Source of the DNA: Mustela lutreola
Lineage: Eukaryota > Chordata > Mammalia > Carnivora > Mustelidae
Direction: 5' to 3'
Length of the DNA stretch: 64,000 bases
Assembly (NCBI RefSeq): GCF_030435805.1
Contig: NC_081291.1
Coordinates: 14,221,001 to 14,285,000 of the forward strand
Shown: positions 1 through 42,400 of the stretch, piece after piece
Layout of the letters: every line of letters starts with the position of its first letter
How positions within the stretch are numbered: the stretch's first letter is position 1
Program-made: the position numbers and the translations under genes
Notes under the pieces: model-generated
Told to the model about the DNA's origin: nothing
Database searches by the model: none
Seen by the model: only the letters and a program-made list of their open reading frames with translations

Positions 1-660
1 CCTACTGCCTACTGCCTACTGTGTGAGATAGTCCTATTCCCATGGTGAGCAGGTACCATACTCCTAGCACTTTCTGTCCCTCTGATTCGATTCCATTTTC
101 ATGAGGGAACATTTGTAGATGGAGAAGCAGAGGCGTGGAAGTTAGCCTGATGCGAACATTGATCAAACATGTATCAGGCACTGTGGGTGCCACCTTGCAT
201 CTAATTCGTGTAATCATCCCATTGACCTGGTTCCCCTCCCATTTTACAATCGAGAAGACAGGTGTGAGGCGGTACCTATTAGGTGTCCTCTGAGTCCTGA
301 CTGTAGCCAGGTTGATGGCCTTTCCATCACATAGGCAGAGCATGTCAGATGCCCTGACTCGATTAATCATGCCCTTTCTGCCAGTCCAGTGCTGGGAGAT
401 GCTGGGACCCCCAGGAGCCGAAGCCTGGGGAAGACAGAGCCAGACACAAGAAAAGGCTCCCAGGGAGAGGGGACGCTAGATTTTGCCAGGCAGGAAGGAC
501 ATTCCGAGAACTGAAGCCAGCGTGGGCGCGGTAGCATGAGCCAAGCCAGGCCATTGGAGAGTTCTCAAGTGCCACACTCAGAAGAGGTTAGCGCAGGGGA
601 GTGGGGGGAAAGAGAGAGAGGGAAAAAGGAACATGAACAGATTTACATTTCGAGGAAAGG
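1..660. other. Upstream flank with MIR remnants, no gene seen
   Basis: The window opens with three copies of a 7-bp unit (cctactg). Around 130-330 there is a degraded MIR-like stretch (a 'gtatcaggcactgtggg' segment and a 'cccattttacaatcgagaag' segment). Nothing with coding character or splice structure is visible here. Confidence 0.5.
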
Positions 661-1063
661 GGCCAAGTTCCAGGGCCTAACCTACTAGGCGCCAACGCTC
701 CGCCCCCGCTGCTCGCAGCCCTGGCAACGCCCCGCCCCTCCGCCCGCGGCCCTGGCAACGCCCAGCCCACTAGCTTGCACGCGGGTCTTCCAGCCTCGCT
801 TCCGCGTCGCTCGCCCCGCCCCGCAAGGCCCCGCCCCCGCAAGGCCCCGCCCCCGCGCTCGCCTGGGCGGGGTTCCCGGCCGCGCTGCGGGGCGCGCGCT
901 TCCTCCTCGCCCCCTACCCCAACCCCGCGGCGCGCACCCTCTGCCCCGCTCCGCGGGGCTCCCGGGGCCAATCCGGCCGCGGAGGTTCGCGCCCCGCCGC
1001 CGCCGGCTGCGCCCCCGCGCCTCCCGGGTCTCCGACGGCGGCGGCGGCACAAAGAGAAGCAGC

Positions 1064-21615
<20,552 letters not shown>

Positions 21616-22028
21616 TCCCTCCCACCTGGCCTCTCCCTGGCCTAGGAGTTGGGCTTTTTTTGTGCAATGTGTTTTCCATAAAGTGACTTCTGGATGGAGA
21701 CTGAGCCACCAGACTTAAGACACCTGGAAGGCGAGAACCCATCTCGGTCCTTACTGGAAGGCAGAGACCGCACCTCCCTCATGTTCTGGTGCAGATCAGG
21801 GGCCGTAGGGGCCGAAATGGGGAACGAGGGTGGCATTGTAAATAGCAGCAAATCCCTGCGACTAATTTATTACTTTTTATAAGCGCTGGGTAGACTGAGC
21901 TGCCACTGTGAAGGCGGCTGCCCGGGTCCTGCCCCTTGCAGACGCTGCCCCCTGGGCTGAGAAGGAAGCACTTTGGACAAGTCATGTATGTTCGTGTTTT
22001 CTAGGTTTCCTGTATTTTTTTAGTTTTG

Positions 22029-22047
22029 TATGTGTGTGTGTGTGTGT
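22029..22047. repeat. (TG)n microsatellite
   Basis: About nine to ten TG dinucleotides in the MAST3 3' UTR. Confidence 0.9.
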
Positions 22048-22569
22048 TACTTGATCCCATCCTGGCCCAAGACCCACTGATCTGAGGGGATACAGGCAAG
22101 CTTACCTGTCTGGGCCCAGTTTGGAGAGTCTACAACTGATTCCCCTCTACCACAAAACAAGCAATGGCAATGATGAACTGGATTCTGGAAGCTCCTTCTC
22201 ACTATCATAGCCTCCATCCTTAGGCCAGTCTATTGCTAGAGTTTGTTTCTAGTCCTGAAGGCTTCAGCTTAGAGGAGGGAGTGTGGAAACTGGGACTTTG
22301 ATGGATGAGTAGGAGTTCGACCGATCTAGGCAGAGGGGTCCTCCATCCCACAGGGTGACACAGATGCTCTGGGAGGGAGACTCAGGACTCCAAGGGTACT
22401 ACTGCCAGGGCAGAAGAATGTCCACCCTGCACAAGATTTCATGTGCTTGATGCCCACCAGGGTGAACCCTTGACCGTGATGTGTCTGAAACACCCCATGG
22501 CAGGGGGTGGTACCTCCATGTGTCACAGCCTTCCTAGATTGAAATTCAAGTGAGAAAACCCAACTGGGG

Positions 22570-22860
22570 GGCAGTGGGGCCCAAGTTTGAATCTTGGCTT
22601 CCATGTGTGGCTCTGGGAAAATGGCTTTCCCGCTCTGTGCCTCAGTTTCCTTGTGTTTACAAAACTAATCCCAATGACTATTTATTCAGCATCTACTCTA
22701 TGCCAAACGCTTTTACTCGTGGCTTCTTCCTCAGCCAGCCTTGAGAAGGCTGCAGGTGGTGTCGTCATCCCCATTTTACAGTCAAGTAACTGAGGCCTGG
22801 TGAGGAGTGGAGACTTGTCCCACAAATCACATGGTAAAAATCATGCAGCCAGGCCCTTTG
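22570..22860 (+). repeat. MIR element in MAST3 3' UTR
   Basis: Order of MIR landmarks on the plus strand: 'tttgaatcttggcttcc', 'ctgtgcctcagtttccttg', 'atttattcagcatctactct', 'ccccattttacagtcaag', 'taactgaggcctgg'. Typical diverged MIR. Confidence 0.7.
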
Positions 22861-23599
22861 ATGGGCCTAGTCAAGAAGGGAGCTTGAATGGAGAGTCTGG
22901 TGCCACATACAGCTGACTCCCATCTCCAGCTTTCTTCCCTAGGATGCTATATGACCCACTGGGCATGTCAGACAGAACCTCCATTTCCTATTTGGAGGTG
23001 CCTGGCAAGATCACTGTGCCCCCACATGGTAAGGGCACTTTCCAGGCACTGCAGCCCACTCTGCATCCCTCCCAGAGACCCCCACCCAGCACTGTCTGGT
23101 GTTGGAGCTAGACCGAGGCTGTGCATGACTTGCTCCCTCTTTCCATCCTGGAGCTGACCGTGAATAAAAGCCCACATTTACAAAAAGGTCCAGTGTCTGG
23201 ATTTGTGAGGGGCAAAGGAAGGGGTAAGGGAAGAGAGAGTGCGGTGGGGACCGGGTGGCTTCATTTACAGGGGTTCTGAAGGCTGCACAGGAGTTCACCA
23301 ATGAGGTATCTCCCTGATGCCTTCTCAGGTCCCTGGCCTCTTGCTGCCCTCTCCCTGAATACCCATCATAGGCTCTGCCCTTAAAATCTTCATCCAGACA
23401 GCGATCTGGGGCCCTGAGCTATGTTAAGTAAATAAACTATCTTTGTGCCCTTTGTATACAGGTTTTTGCTTGGACTGTACCCCACCACCAAACCCCCTCT
23501 CCCCCGCCCAAATCCCCCTACTCAGCTCAGCTCTAGTGCTTTGGGTTACTTCCTGAGCTCCGGGTGGTACCAGAAACCTTTGGCCACGCCCCCGTCCCC

Positions 23600-24372
23600 G
23601 AGTGTCTTCGGCTATTTCCGGAAACACTCGTCCACATCTAGGCTCTTGTTGGGCGTGTTCTCGCGATCGCAGGGCTGCGTTCGTTCAGCTGGTCCCACAA
23701 GCTCTAGGTTGCCATGGAAACGCCTTCAACCCAGGCCTGTTCCGCTTTCCTGAAAAGTTGAGCTTTCTGTGGCGAGCTCCTCTTCCATCCGACGTTCCTT
23801 CCCTGAGCCTCGGTCCACCTCAATCGCCCTCTGGAGTTATCCATTCTTGGCAAGTTCCGGAAGTTAGTGGTCAGCCTGTGGATCTAAACTTCCAGGGCCT
23901 CTATCTGGGTCCGAGCACACGAGTGTTCTTTTCAAAACTCTCCGCAGTCTGGAGGCTCAGCCTCTGTTCCGTAAGTCCCGCTGGAAGGCGCTCGGCGATT
24001 TCCGGAATTGCTCCGTCGTCTCAAAGCCCAGCCCAGCCGGGGAGAGGCTTAGCTGACCCGATTGCACTCGGCTGTTTCCGGAAATGATCGGCGATCTCGT
24101 GGCAGCCTCTACCCGCCAGTCCCGCGGGAGTATGTTCGGTTCTTTCCGGAAATACTCGGACGTCCCGAGGCTCCGCCTCCGCCGCGCTTCGCCCGCCTGG
24201 CCCGAATGCGCTCGGCCATTTCCGCCGGGGGCGGGCCCGGCTGTTCGGAACCGCGGCGGCGGTGGCGGAGGCGGGGATCCCGGGGCTGCGGCGACGGCGG
24301 CCGCGGTGGAGCCACGGGTCGGCCTCTGCTCGGTGTGACGGCGGCCTCGGCGGCGGTGGCGGCCGCGACCAG
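23600..24372 (+). promoter_or_regulatory. PIK3R2: PIK3R2 CpG promoter with TTTCCGGAAA palindrome array and non-coding exon 1
   Basis: CpG-dense region ending in a perfect donor (gaccag|gtaagtcc) after 24372, which closes the untranslated first exon; its start is not visible but is probably about 24180-24270. Palindromes or close variants: TTTCCGGAAA at 23615-23624, TTTCCTGAAA at 23746-23755, TTCCGGAA at 23855-23862, TTTCCGGAAT at 23999-24008, TTTCCGGAAA at 24075-24084 and 24143-24152, half site TTTCCG at 24219-24224. Each holds the ETS core CCGGAA in both directions. Confidence 0.75.
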
Positions 24373-25904
24373 GTAAGTCCAGGCCGGCCGGTGTGGCAGG
24401 CTGGGCTGGCGTGCGCTCAGATGCGGGGCTCCTAAGCAGAATGTGGGGCCGAGGTGGAAGTCAGAACGCAGCCTCCGAGCTGCATCGCGTCCCGCGGGAA
24501 CTGGGGGCCTCAGGGGACGGGAGGGAGGCCTCGGGCTCGACCTGGCAGCGGTGTTGCCTGCCCGGGACTGTGGGAGGGGAACGGAATGCTCGCAGGCCGA
24601 GATAAGGGGCTGGGGCTGCGGCCCCGAATGGAAGGAGGCCCTGCCTGGAGTGGGGCGTCGAGCAGTAATGAGGGGCACCCAGGCATTGTGTGGGACATAG
24701 TGGGATGCAGGAGGGTCGGGGGTCGACTCCGCTTGCGTTGCTCGGGCTAGGCTGCGGGGTCCACGGAGGCCCGCGTGCGCGTCTGAACACGCATGAGCGC
24801 GCGCGGGCCCTGCGTCCAGCCGCCAAACCCCTGGCCAGGCCTAGCCCCTCCACCCCGCCTCTTGGATTCGGGGAGCGCTGGTTCCCGGGCGCACACACTG
24901 GGGCGTGTGCAAACCTGTGCATGCTGGAGCGCGGAGGCGGGCAGGCAAGCGGATCCAGGCGCTTTCCTGGATGTCCCCTCGCTGGGCCTCAGTTTCCCCA
25001 CTTGTAGAATGGGAGTACGGGGCGGGGGGGAGATCAGGAAGCAGGTAAGTTTGGGCACCCCGGAATGTGGAGCCTCTGCTCCCTGCTCCAACACCTTCCG
25101 AGGCTCTCGTGGTCGGGGGATATAAAGCCCCGACCTGCTCTCTGGCACTCGAGCACCAGCGTGGTCCACACTTGGTGGCTTTATAAAAGCCAACCTGAAC
25201 TCTTGGCAAGCAACTTCCCGCTGTCAAGCCTTTGCAGGGACTATTTCCTCTAGCCGGTGCTGTCTCCTTGCCTCTGTGAGGACCTACCCTCTAAAAAAGC
25301 ATGCCCTCCCCCACTACCCACTCTCTGGAGAACTGAATCTGCAGGACTGAGACTGGGAATGCTATGTGTGGTGGGCTGTTTCCCCAAAAGTTGGGACTCC
25401 TGGGGCTTGAGCATCGCCCTGCATCCAGCAGTCTGCCCCCTTGGCAGCTGTGATGCCCTCCTCCCATTCACGTTCTCCTGGCTCCATGTCTCCCTTGGGG
25501 CCAAGATCCCCTTGATCTCCCATGACCCCCCTCCTCATGTTTTGAGATCCTCCTCTAGGCCCCTCATTTAGTCAAGCCGGGACATGGTCCCCTCTCTTCA
25601 TTTCTCCCCTGCAGAGACCTTGGACTCACTTCTTAGTCCTTTGACTGTGCTGGGGCCTCTGCCTGGACCGGCTTTCCTACCTCTTTGCTTCCTTACTGCC
25701 TCCTCTTGTGCTTAAGTGGCCCAGCCCCTCCTCGGGCTCCCACAGTACCCTGAGAATTCCCCATCACACTCCACCCACTGTGGGCATAACCACCTGGCCA
25801 TGTGGCTGCTGCCTCCTGCCTCCTGCAATCCATTCTGGGCCTTGAGGTTGGGTGGATCCCGGTCTTTGAGTCCTGGCTTCCTGGTGCACTGAGTGATCGA
25901 ACAA

Positions 25905-26125
25905 AGACCTCCAGCTCTGAGCCTCAGTTTCTCCATCTGTAATTAAGGGGCAAGGAAGAGCTGGTTTACTGAGCATGCATTATGCCTGGGGCAGGTTCCT
26001 CGAAGCTCTGCTCGCAGGGACCCCCAAGGCAGGGCTGTTGTTACACCCATTTTACAGCTGGGGAAACAAGCCTAGAGAGGGGCTTGGATTGCCCCAAGGT
26101 TACCTAGTGAGTCAGGGGATTGCGA
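25905..26125 (+). repeat. MIR in PIK3R2 intron 1
   Basis: Landmarks 'gagcctcagtttctccatct', 'cccattttacagctgggg', 'gattgccccaaggttacc'. Diverged MIR, plus orientation. Confidence 0.65.
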
Positions 26126-26213
26126 CCCTGTATTGGGGCCCATCTCTGGGGCGGGGGTGGGGGGTGGGAGGAGCCCAACCTGGCTGATGCCACCCTGCCC
26201 ATCTCCCCCCTAG

Positions 26214-35739
<9,526 letters not shown>

Positions 35740-36680
35740 GCGCTGGGCGCAGGACAGCGCAGAGCGGATACACCCCAGGGCCTGGAGGCTGGGGAGGCAA
35801 CCCCCCCTCACCCGACCGAGGGCTCCGTCTTTTGGGTTTTCTGTCTGCCTCTCTCCTTTGTGAGTCTCTTCCTGTCTCTTTCTCCATTTCTCTCTTTCTG
35901 AGCCTCTCTCTGTCTCTCCCTGTCTCTTTCCCTTCCCATCCAACTGCCCTTCTCTCTGCCCTCCATGTCTCTGGGTTGGGACTCCTGCCTCCCCTGCCCC
36001 ATATGCCCCTCTCTTGTAGGCATTGCCCTCTGGCCACCCTGAACCCTGTGCCCTGCCCACCAGAGGCCCCCCCTCCCCAGGGTCCCCAAAGACCCACCTG
36101 GCTGCACCTGCCATGTTTACAGAGGCCCCTGGGCTGTGCGGCCCCAGCCTGGGTGCCCCAATTTTTAAGCCATAGACCTGGAGTCACGGCAGGAAGGAAC
36201 TTTACTTGGCCACATCCAAGAACCACCTTGGCCGGGACATTCTGGGCCGGGCGGGACCCGCCCCACAGACCCCAACTTCCCCTCCAAACCCTGAAGTGAA
36301 ACCACCACTTGGTCGTCCCCACAAAGGGGCCACTGCCAAGAAGTACCCCCAAAAAAAGAAAAGAATTAAAAATAAACGGACGAGCCCGCTCCACTCGGCA
36401 GCAGGCCTCCCAGAAGTAGAGGTGGCCCGGCCGCACTGCTGCCCATGGCACTTCTACCCCGTGCAGAGTCAAGGCTTCTCCTCGATCACCTGGGTTCTGA
36501 TTTTATTTCTTCTTGACTGTAAAGCCCTTTTTTCTCTCCTCTTTTGGGACGAGAGCCCTGGTTTTCTACACTGCCCGCGGACCCCCAACCCCCTCCCCCC
36601 GCCTGCCCAGCTAGGCTGGCGGGCCGGTTTTGTATGGTACGTTGATACTGATATGGATATAAAACACAGAACATGTGGAT
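35740..36680 (+). other. PIK3R2: PIK3R2 3' UTR with candidate poly(A) signals
   Basis: AATAAA at 36371-36376 gives a 3' UTR of about 0.65 kb. A second candidate, the TATAAA variant near 36658-36663 after a T-rich stretch, would give about 0.95 kb. Which is used cannot be told from the sequence. A pyrimidine-rich tract (ctctc/tctct) occupies 35850-35950. Confidence 0.55.
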
Positions 36681-36839
36681 GCTTCTGTTGGTGGTGGGGG
36701 GGGCTTCTCTATGGCTGCAGTGTGCTGGGGACCCCGGCGTTCCCAGGGTCACACACACATCTAGCCCCTGGGTTTATAATTCCAGGGAGCAAAGGAAGGC
36801 TGACGACCCTCCCCGAGCACCACCCAGTTTAGCTGCTTG

Positions 36840-36960
36840 TGACCAGAGAAGGTGAGAGACTTGCCCAACCAAGGTCACACAGCAAAGAGGTTCAAACCCT
36901 GAGCTCTGCTCTACAGTACGGTTCAAACCCTGAGCTCTGCTCTACAGTACAGCACTGCTC
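36840..36960 (+). repeat. MIR remnant with a perfect 31-bp tandem duplication
   Basis: 'gagacttgcccaaccaaggt' + 'cacacagcaaag' is MIR. Its last part is duplicated exactly: 36889-36919 and 36920-36950 are identical 31-mers beginning ggttcaaaccctgag. See findings. Confidence 0.8.
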
Positions 36961-39400
36961 AAGGCACCCCAGACATCAGACACCAGCCTTTCACCAGTAC
37001 CCGGCCTGGCCCCAGCCCCCCAAGGCTGGAGTCCCAGCACTCAGACACCACCAGCCAGGCCCTTCGGAAAGTCCCCTCCCCTCTGACATGCAGCAGCATC
37101 ATGGTCGGGTGGAGGCAAGAGCACGACCCCTTCCCTGGCACCCAGAGAGGCCCCCCCACGTCCTAATGCCCTCAGTGCCACCCCTCCCTGCCGACTCTCT
37201 TCTGACCTCCTCTCCATACCTGTCCCTGACGTGCAGGCCGCCAGGTCCCAGGGGGACATTGACTTGGGGCCTCATGGCGTCTTTGACCTGGAACATTCGT
37301 TACCCTCCCCTCCCCAGAGTGCCTGTGTCTTGGCCCTTCCATTCTTAGAAGACTAAACCTGCCCCCCTTCTCTCCCCATATGGCACCCATCAGAGCCCAG
37401 CATGCCCACAGCAGCCGGTGAATGAACAAAGCTGCCCTCTAATCTTTTCTCTGCTGGGATCTCAGAAGGACAGGACCTGGCCCCCTTGCCCCCGGCCTCA
37501 GAGACCTCGGGCCTTCCCAAGTGCTGTCCCTACTGTGTGCCCAAGTCAGGAACTGCCGCATGAGGAACCCCAGCCCCGATGCTATCTCCCCTGTGGTCTT
37601 CACCCACCGCAAGGGCCGCACAGAGTAAAGGCCACTTTCTAGATCCCGTGACCCCAGTTGGCGGAGCTTGGAGACCGAAGATAACAGCCCACGTGGCCTC
37701 ACATGGCCTCTGCAGGTGTCTGTCCACCACCACCAGCCTGGGCATGTCACCTCGGGGGAAAGTCACCCCCCACCTCTGATCCTCAAACTCCTCTTATCAA
37801 ATAGGGTCAATATCTGCTTCCCCCAACCCCCAAGGGGAAGTCGCTCAAGGATTGAGGATCGGACAACCCAATGAGTGAGGTTACCTTCATGAAGCTATCC
37901 ATCAGGGCCATGCTTAGTGAGCCCTGGGAAAAGTAGCCTCGGATGACGGCTTCTGTCCCACCCAGCAACAGGGCAAGCATGGGCTAACTGCCCTCGGGCT
38001 GCTTAGTCTTAGACGCATCACAGAGAACCTGGGTTTTGCTGTGGGAACTTGAGAGAAACCCCAGTCTGGGGCTGCTGCTCTAGACAGCAGGCTGGGGCTT
38101 CCCCCAAACCGGAAGAAGACAGGAGCTGGGGACTTGCCTGTAATCTGGGCCAGACGTGGGTGTTTCCTCCCGTGGGATCAGGTGCCCGGTAATGCTTGGC
38201 ATTTGAGGCCCTGCAAATTCTGAACATGTGGGTTATTCCCTCACCACCCCAGCCTCCACGCCTAGGCCCTTCTCTGCCTGCCTTCCCCTCGGCTGTCAAC
38301 ACCCCTCCACCGGCTTCCCCCACCCCCACCCCAACCTGGGGCAACTCTACTTCTGCCTCGAGCCTTCCGGGTAGCTGCACTCCCCAAGCTTCACTCTTGT
38401 GCCCATGGACAGAAGGGGAAGCTGAGGGTCCAGCGCTTGAGGTGCCTGGTGCAATCCTGAGGCAAACCTGGTGACTCCAGGAGGTCTGGGTCCCACATCA
38501 CCAACCCCCTCCCCCAGTCTACCTGACATGCATGCACAGTATAGGCTTCCTCCCAACCCGGGCTTCCCTCTCCCGTGGGAGCTCCTGCGGGCCTGCATGC
38601 CCCCTACCCCACCCCAACGACCGCCTCGAGCTCTGGATGCTGGAAAGCAGCAGCCCGGCTTTTCTTTTACCCCCCCACCCCCACCCCCACCCCTACCCCA
38701 GACAGGGCTGGGAAGACCAAGAGAAGTGAGGCGCCCTCCCCGCGCTGGCTTCTGCTTTCTGGCCTAGCAGTGACGACGCCTGAGTCAGCCCCACGCGACC
38801 ACGCTTGGTGGGACTGGAGCGTCGGGGCGGAGGACCCTGAGAGGAGGACCGGGCGCCCGGGGCAGCTCCGATGGGTTAAGGGGGAGGGAGTGGGTGAGGG
38901 CCGGGTCGCCGTAGTCCCTGCCCACGATCGGGCAGGGGATCAGCCGCCGTAAGAGGGCAGGTTAGGGAGGCGAGGTTCCCAGGCTAGGAACGGAGGGCTT
39001 GGATCACCCCCGCAGCCACCAGATCGATCCGCGGGGCGTGCGCGCGTGGAGACCCGTCTCAGTCTGCCTGCCTGTGTCTCCCTGTCTCTGAAGCCGCCAC
39101 CTAATCTCTGCTCTTGCCCCAGGCTCATGTGACCTGGCGGCCCTGACGGCCCGGAGGGGGCGGGCGGGGGAGTGGAAGTAGGGCGGCCCCACGGCCGGGT
39201 GACTGCGGGCCCCGCACCTGGCGGGAGTGCGGATGGGGGCCAGGTTGGAAGAGGACCCAGACCTGCCAGTAGACACCGAGAGACTCCCGCCCCAGCCCCC
39301 AGGGGCGTGGACACCGGGAGGCGGGTCCGGCCCGGGGGCTGGGCCACCGCGGGGTTAAAGGCGGCTCCTTCCCGGGCCGCTGCTCCCGCCTCCGCACCCC
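36960..39400. other. Intergenic stretch between PIK3R2 and IFI30
   Basis: GC-rich DNA without recognisable exons or large mobile elements. A C-rich tract (ccccca units) at about 38671-38701 could form a G-quadruplex on the minus strand. GC boxes accumulate from 39120 towards the IFI30 start and probably mark its promoter. Open frames here look like GC-driven chance ORFs. Confidence 0.5.
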
Positions 39401-39412
39401 GGCCCCTCAGTG

Positions 39413-42400
39413 ATGGCCTCGTCGCCACTCCTGCCGGTCCTGCCGCCCCTGTTCTTGCTGCTGCTGCTGCTGCTACTGCCAGAGGTCCCCGCGGCGGCGC
39501 GGGCGTCCCCGCTGGGGACACTCCCCGAGGGGGCGGCCGCCTGCAAGGTAGGGACGGCAACGCGGTGGGAGGCCAGGGGGGGGACAGGCGCCCAGGCAGC
39601 GGGTGCTGCGGGACCGGCGCCGCCTCCCCTCTCCCCAGGTTTTGCCGCGAAAGACCGGTTCGGAGAGGGGGACGCTGCCCCGCTCGGGACTGAAAACCCC
39701 CCAGCACTGTGGCCTCGCGCCGAGTCGTTTCACTTCCCCATCTCGCGTCTGACACTCTCAGCTGTCCTCTACCCCATCCACACCCGCCCCACGCGGGGAT
39801 GCATTGAGCTCCTGCTGTGTACGTCTGGGGCGGGAATGGAGTCTCCTCTCGGAGTCCAGGGGAAGCCCAGAGAAGTCGGGCCGTGGCACAGACCCTCTAG
39901 GTGCTGCTTACTGGGTGCCTTTCGGCCAGGGAAGAGCTCACAAGTTTCTGGTGCGGGGGGGGGGGGGGGCGGGGGGGGCGGCAAAGAGATTCCCCGGAGG
40001 CTGAGCCACTTGCTCTCGGCTGCATAGACACTGGCTGCCTGCTGCCCCGCAGCTGCAACCGGAAGTCCGCACATATTAGGCGCCGCCTCAGCAGCAGGGC
40101 TCGGGAGGGGTTCACCTGGGCGCCTTGAGAAGAAGAATAAATAAAGGCTCAGCGCAAATGTAGGGCCTTGCTCAGGTCAGGACCAAGGCTCTGGGGATGA
40201 AGTGGCAACAAATGAGCAGGCATTAGTCTCCAGTGGTAAGCACCTTGGGAAGGCAGGATGGAGAGCAGTGACCAGAAATGTGCATGTGTTGAGTCCTTAC
40301 TGCATACATTTACCTGGGGGGCGAGGGGTCTCACCTCAACTGAAGGAAAGCAAGAGCTGTTCATAAATTAAATGCCTACTGCTTCCAAGTCTATGTCACA
40401 TCCGTTTTGCAGATAAACTGAGATCAAGGAAGATTGAGGGATGCGGTAAAATCTTAGAGTCAGGATTCCACCTGGCCTTGTCTGGAAAGAGTGCAAGATA
40501 GACTACCTACTGTTTGTAGTTGCCAGAGAACCAAGCAGGGCTAAACTCCCTTCACACCCCTTCCTCCTGCATAGGCTGGGGGCCTGTGCCTGCCTGTGCC
40601 CCTCAGGAAGTCACAAGCACCTCCTGTCAATGTAAGCCTCTACTACGAGGCGCTGTGCCCCGGCTGCCGGGCCTTCCTGGTCCGAGAACTTTTCCCGACC
40701 TGGCTGATGGTGATGGAGATCCTCAATGTCACACTGGTGCCCTATGGAAATGCCCAGGTATGTTGGTACTGGGGAAACCGAGGCACTAGGCCAGGGAGGG
40801 GGGCACCTGATGGGCTGGCCAGCACTCACCTAGCTGCCTTACAGGAACAGAATGTCAGCGGCCGGTGGGAGTTCACCTGCCAGCACGGGGAGCAGGAATG
40901 CAAGCTCAACAAGGTGGAGGTGAGCGGCCCCCCAGGAACCTGAGCGGTGAGGGGCATGGAGGCTGGGGGGCCTGCCCACTGTTGAGAAAGGCTAAAGCCA
41001 GGCTCAGAAGGGACTGGAAGCAGCCCCATCCTCTGTGTCTTCAATCACCTCTTCATTCGCCGCTTCATTAGGGAACACCCGTGATCACTCCCAGAGCGGT
41101 CTCGAGCTGCCCTGGGCCCGCTTTCTGCCCTTGCCTATCCACCCGCTATCCTACAGGCCTGCCTGTGGGACCAACTGGAGAAGGAAATAGCCTTCCTGAC
41201 CATTGTCTGCATGGAGGAAATGGAGGACATGGAGAAAAATCTGAGACCGGTGAGCAGCACCCCTCACTTGGCCCTGGGTTGGGAGACCCTGATCTTCCCT
41301 GTCCCCAGACAGACCCAGGTTCAGGTTCTGGCCTGACCACCACTCTCTTTGTAGCCCCAGGAAAATGGCCTTCCCTCTGGAAGCCTCCGATCTCTGAAGC
41401 AAGGGAACAAAGATCTTTGGGAAGCATGAGTAGATCAAGGAGGGCTTCCTGGAGGAGGTGCCTCTGAGCCGGGCTTGGATGAACAGAAACATGCAGGGAC
41501 GTAGATGATGATCCTCACCTGGGGTATGGGGATGGCAGGACAGGCCCGCCTGCTTCTCTGGAGGGTTATGAAAAACAACTCCCAGTGGAGTGACTCATTG
41601 ACACCAATAGCTTATTCATTCATGGAACATCTGGACCACCCAAAAGGCTCACCCTGGGACACCCCCAGCAGCCCTACAGAGTCATAGCGGGGCCAGAGGT
41701 GGGCAGAGGAGGAGGGAGCACTGGAAAGATTCTGGGGGAAGGAAGTGGAAGGGCGTTCCTGGTGGAGGGAATAGCACAGACAGAAGCTCTGAGGAAAATG
41801 AGACCCTGTAAGGGGTCCGGGGCTGCGGTCTTCTGAGTCTGGTCTTCTGAAAAGCAAGAGCAGCCTGAGCCCCTGCCTTGGGGGCGTCCACTCAAGTAAG
41901 TGTTAAGCATGTGCTGTCTATGCTGTGGACCCAACTGTCTCCTATTGCCCAGGAGGTACAAGCTTGGCCCCAGCAGCCGGGGAGGGGGGGGCGGGGTGGC
42001 TGGAGGAGGGAACACTGGGGAGACAATGCCTAGGAAGCTGAGGCAATGCTCCCGCTCACCAGGCACCCTTGTCTGCCCTCAGTGCCTGCAGATCTATGCC
42101 CCAAAGGTGTCCCCGGACACCATCATGGAGTGCGCAATGGGGGACCGGGGCATGCAGCTTTTGCATGTCAATGCCCAGCTTACCGATGCCCTGCAGCCGC
42201 CCCACGAGTATGTGCCCTGGGTCGTCGTCAATGGGGTAAGAGTTCTTACAGCCCTCGCTCTGGCCACCGGGCCAGCACCAGCATGACGAGTGTGCCCTCT
42301 GGCAGGAGGCCAGCCATGGGGCCATTTGCCGCCCTTCTGAGCCGGGAGTGGGTTGACGGGGGGCGGGAAGCAAAGAAGACTGTGTGACTTCCTGTCTTGC

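Larger units (their letters stand above)
21616..23185 (+). other. MAST3: MAST3 3' UTR with poly(A) signal at 23163-23168
   Basis: The only canonical AATAAA found between the stop and the next gene's promoter, apart from one near 23430, lies at 23163-23168, followed by GT-rich sequence, giving a 3' UTR of about 1.55 kb. A nearer CATAAA variant lies about 60 nt after the stop and could give a short form. The UTR contains a (TG)n run near 22029-22047, an antisense L2 fragment near 22280 and a MIR near 22570-22860. The extent is inferred from signals only. Confidence 0.6.

Noticed and set aside
38940-39755. 271-codon minus-strand open frame antisense to IFI30 exon 1
   Set aside because: Pro/Arg/Gly-rich chance ORF in CpG-rich DNA, without splice or homology support.
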